Positions 22,069 to 32,261 are shown, counted from the stretch's first letter. The stretch is 64,000 nucleotides of DNA from Grimontia sedimenti (GCF_011045095.1 NZ_JAALDL010000007.1:62001-126000), one strand, 5' to 3'. A program made the numbers and translations. The notes: generated from the letters alone by a model not told the origin.

Positions 22069-22938
22069 ATGGACTGGCTTTTTGACTCCCAGGGTCTGTA
22101 TGTTTTTCTCGCCTCGCTGTTTGGCCTGATCGTGGGCAGTTTTCTTAACGTGGTGATTTACCGTTTTCCCAAAATGATGGAAAGCCAATGGCGACTGGAA
22201 TGTCATGAGTGTTTTCCTGATGACATGCCAGCAACAAAAGACAGCGATGTCTTTAATCTGAGCTTGCCGCGTTCTCACTGTCCTTCTTGCCGCGCGCCGG
22301 TTCGCGCTATCGACAACATTCCTGTGTTGAGCTGGCTGATCCTTGGCGGTAAATGCCGCTCGTGCAAAACTAAAATCAGCGTTCGCTATCCCCTCATCGA
22401 AATCCTGACAGCAGTCCTTTCAGGCTTTGTGGCATTCACCTTGACTGGGTATTGGTCATTAGCAGTCATTGGCGCGACTTTCACACTTGTCGCCCTTTGC
22501 TTTATCGACCTCGACACCATGCTGCTGCCAGATCAAATGACACTGCCTCTGATGTGGGCAGGTCTTTTGCTCGCGCTTGTTGGCGTATCCCCGGTGTCGC
22601 TGCAAGATGCGGTTATCGGTGCGATGGCAGGTTATCTCTCCCTTTGGACTGTATTCCAACTGTTTAAGATCCTGACAGGAAAGGAAGGCATGGGATATGG
22701 TGACTTTAAGCTATTAGCGGCTCTTGGCGCTTGGCTTGGCTGGCAAGCGCTGCCGATGGTGGTGCTGATGGCCTCGTTTGTTGGTGCGATTGGCGGCATC
22801 ATTATGATGCGTGTCAAAGGCACCGGAAAAGAAACACCTTTCTCATTTGGACCGTATCTTGCGATTGCGGGGTGGATCAGTTTGCTCTGGGGCAATAAGA
22901 TCATCGACTGGTACTTAACTTCTTATCTGGGTTACTGA
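22069..22938 (+). CDS. pilD: Prepilin peptidase and N-methyltransferase
   Basis: Bifunctional inner-membrane aspartyl protease that cleaves and N-methylates type IV prepilins and type II secretion pseudopilins. The protein has 289 residues from the ATG at 22069. It carries the cytoplasmic four-cysteine zinc motif (CPSC and CRSC near residues 75-105) and the two catalytic aspartates, in [11 protein letters not shown] and the GYGDFK form of the GXGD motif. Multiple membrane segments follow. It is downstream of pilABC and starts three bases before coaE. Confidence 0.96.
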   Translation: MDWLFDSQGLYVFLASLFGLIVGSFLNVVIYRFPKMMESQWRLECHECFPDDMPATKDSDVFNLSLPRSHCPSCRAPVRAIDNIPVLSWLILGGKCRSCKTKISVRYPLIEILTAVLSGFVAFTLTGYWSLAVIGATFTLVALCFIDLDTMLLPDQMTLPLMWAGLLLALVGVSPVSLQDAVIGAMAGYLSLWTVFQLFKILTGKEGMGYGDFKLLAALGAWLGWQALPMVVLMASFVGAIGGIIMMRVKGTGKETPFSFGPYLAIAGWISLLWGNKIIDWYLTSYLGY

Positions 22939-22941
22939 TTC

Positions 22942-23541
22942 ATGGCATACGTGGTAGGCGTCACAGGCGGCATTGGTAGTGGAAAAACCACGGTTGCCAA
23001 CCTGTTCGCGGAAAAAGGCATTGAGGTGATTGACGCCGATGTGATTGCCAGACAAGTGGTTGAACCTGGCTCTGAGGGATTAAAAGCTATTGCGGAAAAG
23101 TTCGGTGCTTCCATGCTCAATGACGACGGCACGCTGAACCGCGGCGCACTGCGCGGGCACGTTTTCTCTCATCCAGAAGACAAGGAATGGCTCAATGGTC
23201 TGTTGCATCCCAAAATCAGACAAGAGATGATTACCCAAACCGCACAGGCCAAGTCACCCTATTGCCTGCTGGTCATTCCCCTTTTGGTGGAAAATGGTCT
23301 TCAATCGCTTTGCCAGCGCGTGCTGGTTGTCGATGTCAGCGAAGCAACGCAGGTGGCCCGAACCACGCAACGGGACCAAGTGCCAGAAGAGCAGGTCAAA
23401 AATATTCTCGCCGCGCAGGCTACTCGTCAACAGCGACTCGAAGCCGCTGACGATGTCATCTTTAACGAAAATGACAGCAAACCGTTGTCAGAACAGATTG
23501 AAACACTGCACCACCAGTATCTCGCTCTGGCGGCGCAATAA
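22942..23541 (+). CDS. coaE: Dephospho-CoA kinase
   Basis: Phosphorylates the 3'-hydroxyl of dephospho-CoA, the final step of CoA synthesis. The protein has 199 residues, with P-loop GGIGSGKTT at residues 9-17, the DADVIARQVV substrate region, and the lid arginines in TTQRDQV. It begins three bases after pilD and precedes zapD. This pilD-coaE-zapD-yacG order is conserved in gammaproteobacteria. Confidence 0.97.
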   Translation: MAYVVGVTGGIGSGKTTVANLFAEKGIEVIDADVIARQVVEPGSEGLKAIAEKFGASMLNDDGTLNRGALRGHVFSHPEDKEWLNGLLHPKIRQEMITQTAQAKSPYCLLVIPLLVENGLQSLCQRVLVVDVSEATQVARTTQRDQVPEEQVKNILAAQATRQQRLEAADDVIFNENDSKPLSEQIETLHHQYLALAAQ

Positions 23542-23553
23542 ACGGGAAGCAAG

Positions 23554-24294
23554 ATGAGCAGTGACACCCTTTACGAGCATCCCCTTACCGAGCAGGTTCG
23601 TGTATACCTGCGTCTTGAGTACCTTCTCGATCAAATCAACCAATCTTCCACACTGACTGATGACGGTCAGTGGCGCGTCTTTTTCCGCAGCCTGTTCGAC
23701 TTGGTTGAGATTCTTGAGCAGGTGCAGGTTAAGGGCGACCTTGCCAAGGATTTAGAGAAACAGCGCGCCAGGCTAGAAACTTGGCTCGACGTCCCGAATG
23801 TCGATACTGAACAACTAAAAGCGTTGCTGCTTGAAAGCCGCCAGATCCAGCAAGCATTGCTGCAGGGTTCGCGCCTTGGCCAGAAGCTTCGTGAAGATAA
23901 GTTTCTGTCATCTATCCGCCAGCGCTTTTCCATTCCTGGTGGTACCTGCAGTTTTGATTTGCCGTCTCTGCACCACTGGCTGAATCTGCCGCTGGCACAC
24001 AAGCAATCTAATGCGGAGCAATGGAAGCAGACTCTGGCTCCGCTGGATGACGCGCTAAGCTTTTGGCTGCGTCTGACCCGCGGTAGTGCTGGCCTTCAGC
24101 CTTGCACAGTAGTGAATGGGTTTTATCAGCAGGATGTAGAAGGGGCAAATTTACTGCGCATTCAAGTCTCTACCGAATACAATGCCTTCCCATTGGTATC
24201 CGGTCACAAGTCGCGTTTTGCCATCCGTTTTATGCCATTTGATGAGAGTCAGCCTGTTCCAGACATGATGGCCTTATCTCTGGCAGTTTGTTAA
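23554..24294 (+). CDS. zapD: Cell division protein ZapD (FtsZ-crosslinking)
   Basis: Cytosolic protein of 246 residues that bundles FtsZ filaments at the Z ring by binding the FtsZ C-terminal peptide. It shows the ZapD/YacF family pattern: [18 protein letters not shown] at the N-terminus, an alpha-helical domain, then the beta domain with [15 protein letters not shown]. It lies between coaE and yacG. Its partner peptide in this window's ftsZ is separated by a frame break. Confidence 0.95.
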   Translation: MSSDTLYEHPLTEQVRVYLRLEYLLDQINQSSTLTDDGQWRVFFRSLFDLVEILEQVQVKGDLAKDLEKQRARLETWLDVPNVDTEQLKALLLESRQIQQALLQGSRLGQKLREDKFLSSIRQRFSIPGGTCSFDLPSLHHWLNLPLAHKQSNAEQWKQTLAPLDDALSFWLRLTRGSAGLQPCTVVNGFYQQDVEGANLLRIQVSTEYNAFPLVSGHKSRFAIRFMPFDESQPVPDMMALSLAVC

Positions 24295-24308
24295 TTAAAG
24301 AGGTTTTT

Positions 24309-24506
24309 GTGAGTCAAGAGAAGCCAACCATCGTCAATTGCCCACAATGTGGCATTCCTGTGGTTTGGGGCGATGTCAGCCCATTTCGTCCGTTTTGCAG
24401 CAAGAAGTGCCAACTGATTGATCTTGGCGAATGGGCCGATGAAGAAAAGCGTATTGCCGGTGCACCGGATATGTCTGACAGTGACGGCTGGTCAGAAGAG
24501 CAGTAA
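24309..24506 (+). CDS. yacG: DNA gyrase inhibitor YacG (zinc-binding)
   Basis: Small zinc protein of 65 residues that binds GyrB and inhibits gyrase in E. coli. The zinc ligands are CPQC (near residue 12) and CSKKC (near residue 32). The tail is acidic. I choose the GTG at 24309, preceded by an AGAGG ribosome site seven bases away. The in-frame TTG at 24288 would overlap the zapD stop and lacks a ribosome site. Confidence 0.93.
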   Translation: MSQEKPTIVNCPQCGIPVVWGDVSPFRPFCSKKCQLIDLGEWADEEKRIAGAPDMSDSDGWSEEQ

Positions 24507-24508
24507 CG

Positions 24509-24536
24509 AGAGATGAGAGATGAGAGATGAGAGATG
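24509..24536. repeat. Four tandem copies of AGAGATG
   Basis: Four exact head-to-tail copies of the heptamer AGAGATG start four bases after the yacG stop. Related but broken complementary stretches (GTCTCTCA, ATCTCG) follow within 60 bases. This is a short simple-sequence repeat in the convergent yacG-mutT gap. Copy number is probably unstable through slippage. No function is evident. Confidence 0.85.
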
Positions 24537-24603
24537 AGCGTTATCCACTCCCTAAATCTTGTCTCTCACGCTTTGTTCTTATCTCGATTCACAGATCTCA
24601 ACT

Positions 24604-25008
24604 CTAAAGCAAAGCGTCTCTGATCTTATCCAGCACCGGATCATTCGCTTCGGGGAAGGTGTAGTTTGCTAGCTCGCTGATAGCCACCCACTCCCCTGGC
24701 TGCCCTTCCTTACCAAACGGTTCGCCATCGAATTCTCTGACAAGAAAGAAATCGAAAACCAACGCTTTGTCGGGGTAGTCATGCGCCAGTGAAATAAATG
24801 GCTCAATAGTCTTAGCGGTAATACCCACTTCTTCTTCAAGCTCTCGCTTCACCGCTTCATGGGCAGATTCACCGTCTTCGACTTTGCCACCGGCAAATTC
24901 CCAAAAGCCGCCTTTGTGTGCCTTAGCTGGACGCTGGGTGATGAAAATCGCATTGGCTTCAGGGTTCAAAATGATCCCTGCTGCAATATGAAGTCGTTTC
25001 TTTTCCAT
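24604..25008 (-). CDS. mutT: 8-oxo-dGTP diphosphatase MutT (Nudix)
   Basis: Sanitises oxidised guanine nucleotides, preventing A:T to C:G transversions. The protein has 134 residues. The complete Nudix box GGKVEDGESAHEAVKREL, followed by EEEVGI, spans about residues 40-63. It starts at an ATG at 25008. It lies downstream of secA on the same strand, after the secA terminator, as in E. coli. Confidence 0.95.
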   Translation of the reverse strand: MEKKRLHIAAGIILNPEANAIFITQRPAKAHKGGFWEFAGGKVEDGESAHEAVKRELEEEVGITAKTIEPFISLAHDYPDKALVFDFFLVREFDGEPFGKEGQPGEWVAISELANYTFPEANDPVLDKIRDALL

Positions 25009-25026
25009 TTAATTATCTCACTTCCA

Positions 25027-25053
25027 TAAAAAAGGCCGCTAAGCGGCCTTTTC
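25027..25053 (-). terminator. Rho-independent terminator between secA and mutT
   Basis: GC-rich stem AAAGGCCGCT / AGCGGCCTTT with flanking A and T runs, 16 bases beyond the secA stop on the minus strand. Confidence 0.9.
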
Positions 25054-25068
25054 TTTAAGCACCTCAGC

Positions 25069-27795
25069 TTAGTCAATCTTACCGTGGCACTGCTTGAATT
25101 TCTTACCGGAACCGCAAGGGCAAGGCTCGTTACGACCCACTTTACGGCCATCACGAACAACAGTTTCTGACGAAGCACTTTGTGATTCGCCGTCGGCCAA
25201 TTGGTTTTCCGCTTCGGCATGGTTCATTTGCTGGCGGCGTGCTGCGGCTTCTGCCTGCGCGCGGCGCTGCTCTTCCATGCGATCCACTTCTTCTGGCTGC
25301 TGAACGCGTACTTTACTCAGCGTCATGATCACGTCTGATTTCAGTGACTCGAGCAGGCCTTCAAACAGTTCAAACGATTCACGCTTGTATTCCTGTTTCG
25401 GGTTCTTCTGCGCATAACCACGCAGATGGATGCCCTGACGCAGGTGGTCCATTGCCGCCAAGTGCTCTTTCCAAAGCGTATCCAGCGTTTGCAGCATGAC
25501 CGCTTTTTCGAAGTTACGCAGGGTTTCTGCACCCACAGCCGCTTCTTTCGATTTGTAAACATCAACGATGTTATTCAGGATCTGCTCACGCAGTTGCTCT
25601 TCATACAACTTATCGTCGTTGTCCAACCACTGCTGCAAAGGAAGTTCAACGTCGAAGTCGGCTTTCAGACGGCCTTCGAGTCCTGCGATGTCCCACATCT
25701 CTTCCAGAGATTGTGGCGGGATGTACTGATCAATCACCGCATTGACGATGTCTTCACGGTTTTGTTCAATCATTTCGCTGATGTCGGTATTTTCCATCAG
25801 CTCATCACGTAGCTCGTAAACCACCTTACGCTGGTCGTTGGCGACGTCATCGAATTCCAGCAATTGCTTACGAATATCGAAGTTACGACCTTCCACTTTA
25901 CGCTGGGCGTTTTCAATCGCCTTGTTCACCCATGGGTGCTCAATCGCTTCGCCTTCTTCCATACCCAGCTTCTTCATCATGTTCGACACACGCTCAGAAG
26001 CAAAGATACGCATCAGTGAATCTTCCATCGACAGGTAAAAACGGCTTGAGCCTGGGTCACCCTGACGACCAGAACGGCCACGTAGCTGGTTATCGATACG
26101 GCGAGATTCATGACGCTCGGTACCAATGATGTGGAGACCACCCGCCGCTTTCACTGCGTCATGACGCTCACGCCATTTCGCTTTGATATCGTCAATTTGT
26201 TGCTCTGATGGGTTTTCCAGCTTAGCAACTTCAGTCTGCCAGCTACCACCCAACACGATATCGGTACCACGACCCGCCATGTTGGTCGCGATGGTCACTG
26301 CACCCGGTGCACCCGCTTCAGCAACAATATCTGCTTCTGATGCGTGGAATTTTGCGTTCAGTACTGAGTGTTTAACACCCGCTTTCTTCAGTGCATTCGA
26401 AAGCAGCTCAGATTTTTCAATCGACACCGTACCCACCAGAGAAGGCTGGCCTTTCTCGCTGCGCTCTTTGATATCTTCGATGATCGCGTTGAATTTCTCG
26501 CGTTCAGTCATGTAAACCTGATCCGCCATATCATCACGGACCATTGGTTTGTTGGTTGGAATAACTACAGTATCCAGACCGTAAATCGACTGGAATTCGA
26601 ACGCTTCGGTATCTGCTGTACCTGTCATACCTGACAGACGGTCATACAGACGGAAGAAGTTCTGGAAAGTGATCGATGCCAGCGTTTGGTTTTCGTTCTG
26701 GATCTTCACGCCTTCTTTGGCTTCAACAGCCTGGTGTAGACCTTCAGACCAACGACGGCCAGGCATAGTACGACCTGTGTGTTCGTCAACGATGATGACT
26801 TCATCGTCTTTCACGATGTAATCAACGTCTTTCTCAAACAGTACATGTGCACGCAATGCAGCATTGATGTGGTGAAGCAAAGTGATATTGGCTGGAGAGT
26901 ACAGGGTGTCGTGCTCTTCCATCAGGCCATTTTTCTTCAGCAGTTCTTCAACAAACTCCTGACCAGTTTCTGTCAGGTGAGCTTGCTTGCCCTTTTCGTC
27001 AACAGTGAAGTGGCCGTCACCACGGTACTCTTCGCTGTCTTCTTTGTCCTGGCGAACCAGTTGTGGGATCAGCGCGTTGATACGGGTGTACATATCAGAG
27101 CTGTCTTCTGCAGGGCCAGAAATAATAAGAGGGGTACGCGCTTCATCGATAAGGATGGAGTCAACCTCATCCACTACAGCAAAGTAGCGGGAGCGCTGAA
27201 CGCGGTCTTCGGCACGGAATGCCATGTTGTCGCGAAGATAATCGAAACCGAACTCGTTGTTCGTTCCGTAAAGAATGTCTGCAAGGTAGGCTTGTTTTTT
27301 CTCTTGCGGATGCATGTTCGGCACGTTCACGCCAACCGTCATATCCAGGAATTCAAACAGTGGACGGTTGGTTTCGGCATCACGCTTCGCCAGATAGTCG
27401 TTCACCGTGACGATGTGAACGCCTTTGCCCGTCAGGGCGTGCAGATAAGCTGGCAAGGTTGCAGTAAGGGTTTTACCTTCACCGGTACGCATCTCTGCGA
27501 TTTGGCCATTGTTCAGTACCATGCCGCCAATCATCTGAACGTCGAAGTGACGCATGCCGTAAACACGCTTAGACGCTTCACGCACGGTAGCAAAGGCTTC
27601 CGGCAGAATAGCGTCCAGTGATTCACCTTGCTCGATACGTTGGCGATATTCAGCAGTTTTGGCTTTCAGCTCTTCATCGCTGAGCGCTTCAAATTGCGGT
27701 TCAAGGTTATTGATTTCATTTACAACTTTGCGAAGGCGACGCAGTGTTCGGTCATTGCGGCTTCCGATTACTTTGGTAATTAGTTTCGATAACAT
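25069..27795 (-). CDS. secA: Preprotein translocase motor ATPase
   Basis: Peripheral membrane ATPase that pushes unfolded preproteins through SecYEG. The protein has 908 residues from the ATG at 27795; E. coli SecA has 901. Walker A is RTGEGKT (about 103-109) and the DEAD-type box is [16 protein letters not shown]. The C-terminus has the zinc tail [15 protein letters not shown] that binds SecB and phospholipids. The frame stays open 31 codons upstream, but the family N-terminus ([11 protein letters not shown]) starts at 27795. The ribosome site is weak (GAGA), consistent with translational control. No secM lies upstream; dciA occupies that place, divergently. Confidence 0.97.
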   Translation of the reverse strand: MLSKLITKVIGSRNDRTLRRLRKVVNEINNLEPQFEALSDEELKAKTAEYRQRIEQGESLDAILPEAFATVREASKRVYGMRHFDVQMIGGMVLNNGQIAEMRTGEGKTLTATLPAYLHALTGKGVHIVTVNDYLAKRDAETNRPLFEFLDMTVGVNVPNMHPQEKKQAYLADILYGTNNEFGFDYLRDNMAFRAEDRVQRSRYFAVVDEVDSILIDEARTPLIISGPAEDSSDMYTRINALIPQLVRQDKEDSEEYRGDGHFTVDEKGKQAHLTETGQEFVEELLKKNGLMEEHDTLYSPANITLLHHINAALRAHVLFEKDVDYIVKDDEVIIVDEHTGRTMPGRRWSEGLHQAVEAKEGVKIQNENQTLASITFQNFFRLYDRLSGMTGTADTEAFEFQSIYGLDTVVIPTNKPMVRDDMADQVYMTEREKFNAIIEDIKERSEKGQPSLVGTVSIEKSELLSNALKKAGVKHSVLNAKFHASEADIVAEAGAPGAVTIATNMAGRGTDIVLGGSWQTEVAKLENPSEQQIDDIKAKWRERHDAVKAAGGLHIIGTERHESRRIDNQLRGRSGRQGDPGSSRFYLSMEDSLMRIFASERVSNMMKKLGMEEGEAIEHPWVNKAIENAQRKVEGRNFDIRKQLLEFDDVANDQRKVVYELRDELMENTDISEMIEQNREDIVNAVIDQYIPPQSLEEMWDIAGLEGRLKADFDVELPLQQWLDNDDKLYEEQLREQILNNIVDVYKSKEAAVGAETLRNFEKAVMLQTLDTLWKEHLAAMDHLRQGIHLRGYAQKNPKQEYKRESFELFEGLLESLKSDVIMTLSKVRVQQPEEVDRMEEQRRAQAEAAARRQQMNHAEAENQLADGESQSASSETVVRDGRKVGRNEPCPCGSGKKFKQCHGKID

Positions 27796-28224
27796 GGCTT
27801 TGCCGTTTCTCTCATTTTGTCGCTTTAGCGTATTGGCCAAAGCCTGGATCCAGTGCGGCAGAGAACAATCAGCATATCCCTCTGCCAAAATTCTTTCGGA
27901 AGAATTAACGATGCGTTATAGCGTTGATCTGGTGCCTTTGGAGTCAGATTTCAAGGCCTGAGAATCAGTTAATCACGCTAAGGTGCTTCAAGGCTGATTA
28001 TAATAAGGCATATCTATCGCTCATCCCACCTGTAATGCGGGTTCATCGACTTTCGTTGACAAAAATTAGAACCCGTTCATTGACTAGAACCTTTTTAGTG
28101 CAGTTTATGTTCAGTTATGGTGCAAAGTTATTACGTCATATCAAGGTTTATGCGGGGATGACATGGAGAGAACAGCCGGGAATTGATACTCTTTAACTAA
28201 GCCAATATGGGATAACAGACATCA
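27796..28224. other. secA-dciA divergent intergenic region
   Basis: A 429-base region with no gene of convincing length. It holds a symmetric ATTATAAT near 28007 that could serve as a -10 box on either strand, and two TAGAACC direct repeats near 28067 and 28085. An AATTCTT / AAGAATT hairpin lies near 27890-27906. A 16-codon minus-strand ORF (27825-27875) has an AGAGGG ribosome site just ahead of secA. Start sites were not resolved. Confidence 0.5.
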
Positions 28225-28689
28225 ATGCGAGACCATCGACCACAAGCCGCCCAGGAGCTGCTGGAAAACTCATTGACCGGACAGGTGCGTCAACGAGCCA
28301 TGGCGCTTTCCCAGCTCAATGAGCAGGTTCAGGCTTTGCTTCCAGCCCAGTCGGCAAAACAATGCCGTGTGGCGAACTACCGTGATGGTATTTTGATTCT
28401 GGAATGCGGCTCTTCTGCTTGGGCTACTAGGCTCAACTATGACAGACATACCCTGATGTCCGCACTTCGAAGGGATACACTCCCGTCTCTAATGACGATT
28501 GAGATTAAGGTAAATCCTGCGCTGGCTGTTGACCTTGTCAGAAAGGAAGAGACTAAAGAAGCGGAGAAAAAGTGGCGTAAAGTGAGTCCAATGGCCGCAG
28601 AATATCTCAAGGCTATTGCGGAAAGCGCGCCAGATAAGGTCAAAAAGCGGCTTGAAGCTATCGCAGCGATGTCGAACCGAGAAGACTAA
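28225..28689 (+). CDS. dciA: DciA-type replicative helicase loader (DUF721)
   Basis: DUF721 protein of 154 residues. The family was identified as DciA, the ancestral DnaB helicase operator in bacteria lacking phage-derived DnaC, and has been characterised in Vibrio cholerae. The N-terminal KH-like domain (about residues 1-100) includes CRVANYRDGILILECGSSAW. The C-terminal part is lysine/glutamate rich and probably disordered until it binds DnaB. It is divergent from secA and convergent with lpxC, the place held by secM in E. coli. Assignment is from family resemblance. Confidence 0.85.
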   Translation: MRDHRPQAAQELLENSLTGQVRQRAMALSQLNEQVQALLPAQSAKQCRVANYRDGILILECGSSAWATRLNYDRHTLMSALRRDTLPSLMTIEIKVNPALAVDLVRKEETKEAEKKWRKVSPMAAEYLKAIAESAPDKVKKRLEAIAAMSNRED

Positions 28690-28707
28690 TCACCTTCCCG
28701 CAGCCAT

Positions 28708-28738
28708 AAAAAAACCGAAGCCAAGGCTTCGGTTTTTT
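28708..28738. terminator. Bidirectional terminator between dciA and lpxC
   Basis: Near-perfect hairpin CCGAAGC / GCTTCGG with seven A before and six T after, usable on both strands. It lies between the convergent 3' ends at 28689 and 28753. Confidence 0.92.
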
Positions 28739-28752
28739 CGTTGTTCTTTTGC

Positions 28753-29670
28753 TTACGCCAGAACCATACCTGGTTGTGCGAATGTCACTGGGAGCGTCTG
28801 CTCATCTTCAAATGTCGCCCATTCCCATGCTTCCTGATCAGCCAGTACTGCACGCAGCAACTGGTTATTCAGTGCATGGCCTGACTTATAAGCACGCATT
28901 TCACCAATGATGTTGTGGCCACACATGTACAGGTCACCAATGGCATCCAATACTTTGTGTTTCACCAACTCATTGTCAAAACGCAGGCCTTCTTCGTTCA
29001 GGATGCGGTAATCATCAAGGACGATTGCACAATCAAAGCTACCACCCAGGCACAGGTTACGCGACTGGAGGTACTCGATATCACGCATGAAACCAAAGGT
29101 ACGTGCGCGGCTGATGTCTTTGATGAAAGACTGAGAAGAGAAGTCCAACACCAGATTTTGTTGCTCTGCTTCAATTGCCGGGTGATTGAAATCGATGGCG
29201 AAGTCGAGGCGGAAGCCGTCATACGGCAGCAGCTCTGCCCACTTGTCGCCGTCTTCGATGCGAACAGGTTTCTTAATGCGTACAAAACGTTTTGGCGCAT
29301 TAAGTGTTTCAATACCCGCAGATTGCAGCAGATAAATGAACGGGCTTGCGCTGCCGTCCATGATTGGAATCTCTGGTGCATCTACTTCGATGATCACGTT
29401 ATCGATACCCATACCAGCCAGAGCAGCATTAAGGTGCTCAACGGTAGAGATACGTACGCCATCATCATTAACCAGTGCAGTACACAGCATAGTGTCGCGT
29501 ACAGACGCTGGATCCGCCGGAAAATCTACCGGTGGGTTCAGATCAGTACGGCGATAAATCACGCCTGTGTTCGCTGCAGCCGGGCGCAGGATCAAGGTGA
29601 CCTTACGGCCAGAGTGCAAACCAACTCCGGTCGTCTGAACAATAGTTTTTAATGTTCTTTGTCTAATCAT
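28753..29670 (-). CDS. lpxC: UDP-3-O-acyl-N-acetylglucosamine deacetylase
   Basis: Zinc amidase that commits UDP-GlcNAc derivatives to lipid A synthesis. The protein has 305 residues. Zinc ligands are His79 (in [10 protein letters not shown]) and the His/Asp pair in [10 protein letters not shown] (E. coli His238 and Asp242), with the general base His in CGHNIIG. The C-terminus (FAQPGMVLA) is hydrophobic and ends in Ala, as in substrates of the FtsH degradation that limits LpxC in E. coli. It lies downstream of ftsZ at the end of the dcw cluster. Confidence 0.97.
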   Translation of the reverse strand: MIRQRTLKTIVQTTGVGLHSGRKVTLILRPAAANTGVIYRRTDLNPPVDFPADPASVRDTMLCTALVNDDGVRISTVEHLNAALAGMGIDNVIIEVDAPEIPIMDGSASPFIYLLQSAGIETLNAPKRFVRIKKPVRIEDGDKWAELLPYDGFRLDFAIDFNHPAIEAEQQNLVLDFSSQSFIKDISRARTFGFMRDIEYLQSRNLCLGGSFDCAIVLDDYRILNEEGLRFDNELVKHKVLDAIGDLYMCGHNIIGEMRAYKSGHALNNQLLRAVLADQEAWEWATFEDEQTLPVTFAQPGMVLA

Positions 29671-29743
29671 CTGCCATTCCCAACTGAATACTTGTTTTTG
29701 CGCCCCAAATCACTCATTACAGTGTCACACTAGGGCAAAACGG

Positions 29744-29763
29744 GCAGCATGATACCATGCTGC
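29744..29763 (-). promoter_or_regulatory. Stem-loop between ftsZ and lpxC
   Basis: Perfect eight-base stem GCAGCATG / CATGCTGC with a four-base loop, 27 bases after the ftsZ stop. On the minus strand it is followed by CCGTTTT, a weak T tract. It is probably a partial terminator or mRNA 3' stabiliser between ftsZ and lpxC. Confidence 0.6.
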
Positions 29764-29790
29764 TGTATACAAACCAAGCACTGCCTATTG

Positions 29791-30971
29791 TTAATCCGCT
29801 TGTTTACGTAAAAACGCAGGGATATCTAGGTAGTCTTGTTCCTGTTTCGGCTTCGGTGCAACGTTAGAAGTCTGTGGTTGAACAGACGGTTCTGCAGGAC
29901 GTCCACCTTGCACAGGCGTTGCCGTCTTTGGTGTTTCTTGCAAAGGTTGTGCCTTATTTTCTACCGGTGCTGGTTTTGCTGTGTGCCTGGCACCAAAGTG
30001 ATGTCTGGCTTACGCTCGTTACCAATACCTGTAGCGACCACAGTCACGCGAAGTTCGTCACTCATTTCTGGATCCATGGACGAACCGATAACCACTGTGG
30101 CGTTATCTGAGGCGAACGCTTTAACAGTGTTGCCCACAGTTTCAAATTCATCCAGTCGCATATCAAAACCTGCCGTAATGTTCACCAGAACACCACGTGC
30201 GCCTGCCAGATCGATATCTTCCAGCAGTGGGCTTGAAATTGCCATTTCAGCCGCTTCTTCTGCACGGTCTTCACCGGTTGCAACGCCGCTACCCATCATG
30301 GCATGACCCATTTCAGACATCACAGTGCGGACGTCCGCAAAGTCGACGTTGATAAGGCCAGGACGGGTGATCAGCTCTGCGATGCCCTGTACTGCGTTAC
30401 GCAATACATCATTTGCTTTCGCAAAGGCATCCAGCAAAGTGATACCGCGACCCAGAACTTTCAGCAACTTCTCGTTCGGGATAGTGATCAGAGAATCGAC
30501 GTGCTTGGAAAGCTCTTCGATACCCTGTTCTGCAAACGCCATACGCTTCTTACCTTCGAAGCTGAATGGTTTCGTCACTACCGCTACGGTCAAAATGCCC
30601 AGCTCTTTCGCTACCTCAGCAATCACAGGAGCTGCACCGGTACCGGTACCACCGCCCATGCCTGCTGCGATAAATACCATATCGGCACCTTCGAGCTCAG
30701 CTTTAATCGCTTCGCGATCTTCCATTGCAGATTCACGGCCTACCTGTGGGTTTGCACCCGCACCCAGACCTTTTGTGATATCGCCACCAATTTGGATAAC
30801 GGTGCTTACCGCTGTCTTGCGCAGAGCCTGTGCATCAGTATTGACAGTGATGAACTCCACCCCTTCAATTGACTCACGCACCATGTGCTCGACTGCATTA
30901 CCACCGCCGCCGCCAACACCAACGACTTTAATTACTGCATCGTTGGACATTTCCATCATCGGTTCAAACAT
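29791..30971 (-). CDS. ftsZ: Cell division GTPase FtsZ, frame broken near 29975
   Basis: Tubulin-like GTPase that forms the cytokinetic ring. The start at 30971 (MFEPMMEMS) has a GGAG ribosome site. The tubulin signature GGGTGTG is at residues 106-112, and the core is intact through [10 protein letters not shown]. The starting frame then meets a TAG at 29961-29963 after 336 codons. The neighbouring frame continues with a typical Pro/Gln/Ala linker and the conserved C-terminal peptide [14 protein letters not shown], stopping at 29791. That peptide binds FtsA, ZipA, ZapD, MinC and SlmA. Adding one A to the run of four at 29974-29977 (coding strand) joins them as [12 protein letters not shown] and gives 393 residues. 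Because the gene is essential, I treat it as one functional gene with a likely sequencing indel. Confidence 0.93.
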
Positions 30972-31004
30972 GTGTTCTCTCCGTCTTTCCTGTTCGCATC
31001 AGGT

Positions 31005-32261
31005 TTAAAATTCTTTCTTAAGCCAGCCACTAAGTTTACTGAACATGCCTGATACAGTTCTTTTAGGCTCCGGCTCGCTCGATTCGTTCAATAGGTTTTC
31101 TTTGCCGTAATGCAGTAACCCAACTGCAGTGGCGTGATAGGTTGCATTGACATAGTCAGTTAGCCCTGTCACACCATCAGGAAGCCCCACGCGTACCTGG
31201 TTCTGGAAGACGCGCTCAGCGCATTCCACCAGCCCATGCATTTGCGCAGCACCGCCCGTAAGGACGATACCTGCGGCCAGTTGGTGTTTTACACCTTGTC
31301 CGCGTAGACGTTCCTGAACGCGTTCCAACTCTTGCTGCACCAACCCCAGCAATTCGCTGCAACGCGGTTCAATGACTTCGGCCAGTGTTTGACGCTGCAG
31401 GCTCCGTGAAGGACGACCTCCAACGCTTGGCACATTGACCTTGGCATCTTTGTTCACCAACTCGCTTAACGCACACCCATGCTTCACTTTGATTTTCTCA
31501 GCGTCGCTAAGAGGTGTACCGAAGGCATAAGCAATATCGCTGGTGATGACATTTCCAGCGTAAGGAATGACGGCTGCATGACGCAAAGCGCCGCCAGTCC
31601 ATACGGCAATGTCCATGGTTCCGCCGCCAATATCGACGACGCATACCCCCAACTCTCTCTCGTCAGCAGTGATCACTGCGTGGCTAGCCGCCAGACCAGA
31701 GAAAATTAATTGGTCCACTTTCAGACCACAACGTTCCACCGCTTTTTCGATATTTCGCGCGGTATCGTTGTGGCAAGTGATAAGGTGCACGCTGGCTTCC
31801 ATACGCACACCGGAAAGACCAACAGGATTCTTAATCCCTTCCTGATAGTCGATTTTGTATTCCTGCGGGATAACGTGCAGCACGCGCTGCTCGTCGCTGA
31901 TCTTCACCGACTTCGCCGTGTGAATCACCATGTCGACGTCATCCTGCGTGACTTCCTCATCGGAAATCGTTCCCATACCGCGTTCGGTCTGGCAATGAAT
32001 ATGCTTTCCTGATAGCGACAGATAGACTGAACGAATCTTGCAATCAGACATCAGCTCTGCGTCGTTAACCGCGCGCTCCACTGATTTAACAACAGACTCA
32101 AGATCGTTGACACCGCCTTTATCCATGCCTTGTGAAGGCGTAGATCCCACACCAAGCACATTGATCGCACCGTCAGGCAAAATCTCACTGACCAGAACAG
32201 AAACCTTGGAGGTTCCGATATCCAATCCAACAATCAGCGGTCTGTCAGTTGTTTGTTTCAT
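31005..32261 (-). CDS. ftsA: Cell division protein FtsA
   Basis: Actin-like ATPase of 418 residues that anchors FtsZ to the membrane and recruits later divisome proteins. The phosphate loops GLDIGTSKVSV (near residue 14) and DIGGGTMDIAV are present, with the 1C domain between them. A C-terminal amphipathic membrane-targeting helix is visible in GMFSKLSGWLKKEF. It lies between ftsQ (11 bases) and ftsZ (33 bases) in the same transcript. Confidence 0.97.
   Translation of the reverse strand: MKQTTDRPLIVGLDIGTSKVSVLVSEILPDGAINVLGVGSTPSQGMDKGGVNDLESVVKSVERAVNDAELMSDCKIRSVYLSLSGKHIHCQTERGMGTISDEEVTQDDVDMVIHTAKSVKISDEQRVLHVIPQEYKIDYQEGIKNPVGLSGVRMEASVHLITCHNDTARNIEKAVERCGLKVDQLIFSGLAASHAVITADERELGVCVVDIGGGTMDIAVWTGGALRHAAVIPYAGNVITSDIAYAFGTPLSDAEKIKVKHGCALSELVNKDAKVNVPSVGGRPSRSLQRQTLAEVIEPRCSELLGLVQQELERVQERLRGQGVKHQLAAGIVLTGGAAQMHGLVECAERVFQNQVRVGLPDGVTGLTDYVNATYHATAVGLLHYGKENLLNESSEPEPKRTVSGMFSKLSGWLKKEF

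Noticed and set aside
26779-27621. 280-codon plus-strand ORF opposite secA
   Set aside because: Antisense shadow of a highly conserved gene; low complexity and no recognisable domain.
29961-29995. Programmed -1 frameshifting as the default explanation for ftsZ
   Set aside because: The site lacks a good slippery heptamer and I see no clear pseudoknot, while three other genes in the window show similar single-base losses. Kept only as a test, not as the call.
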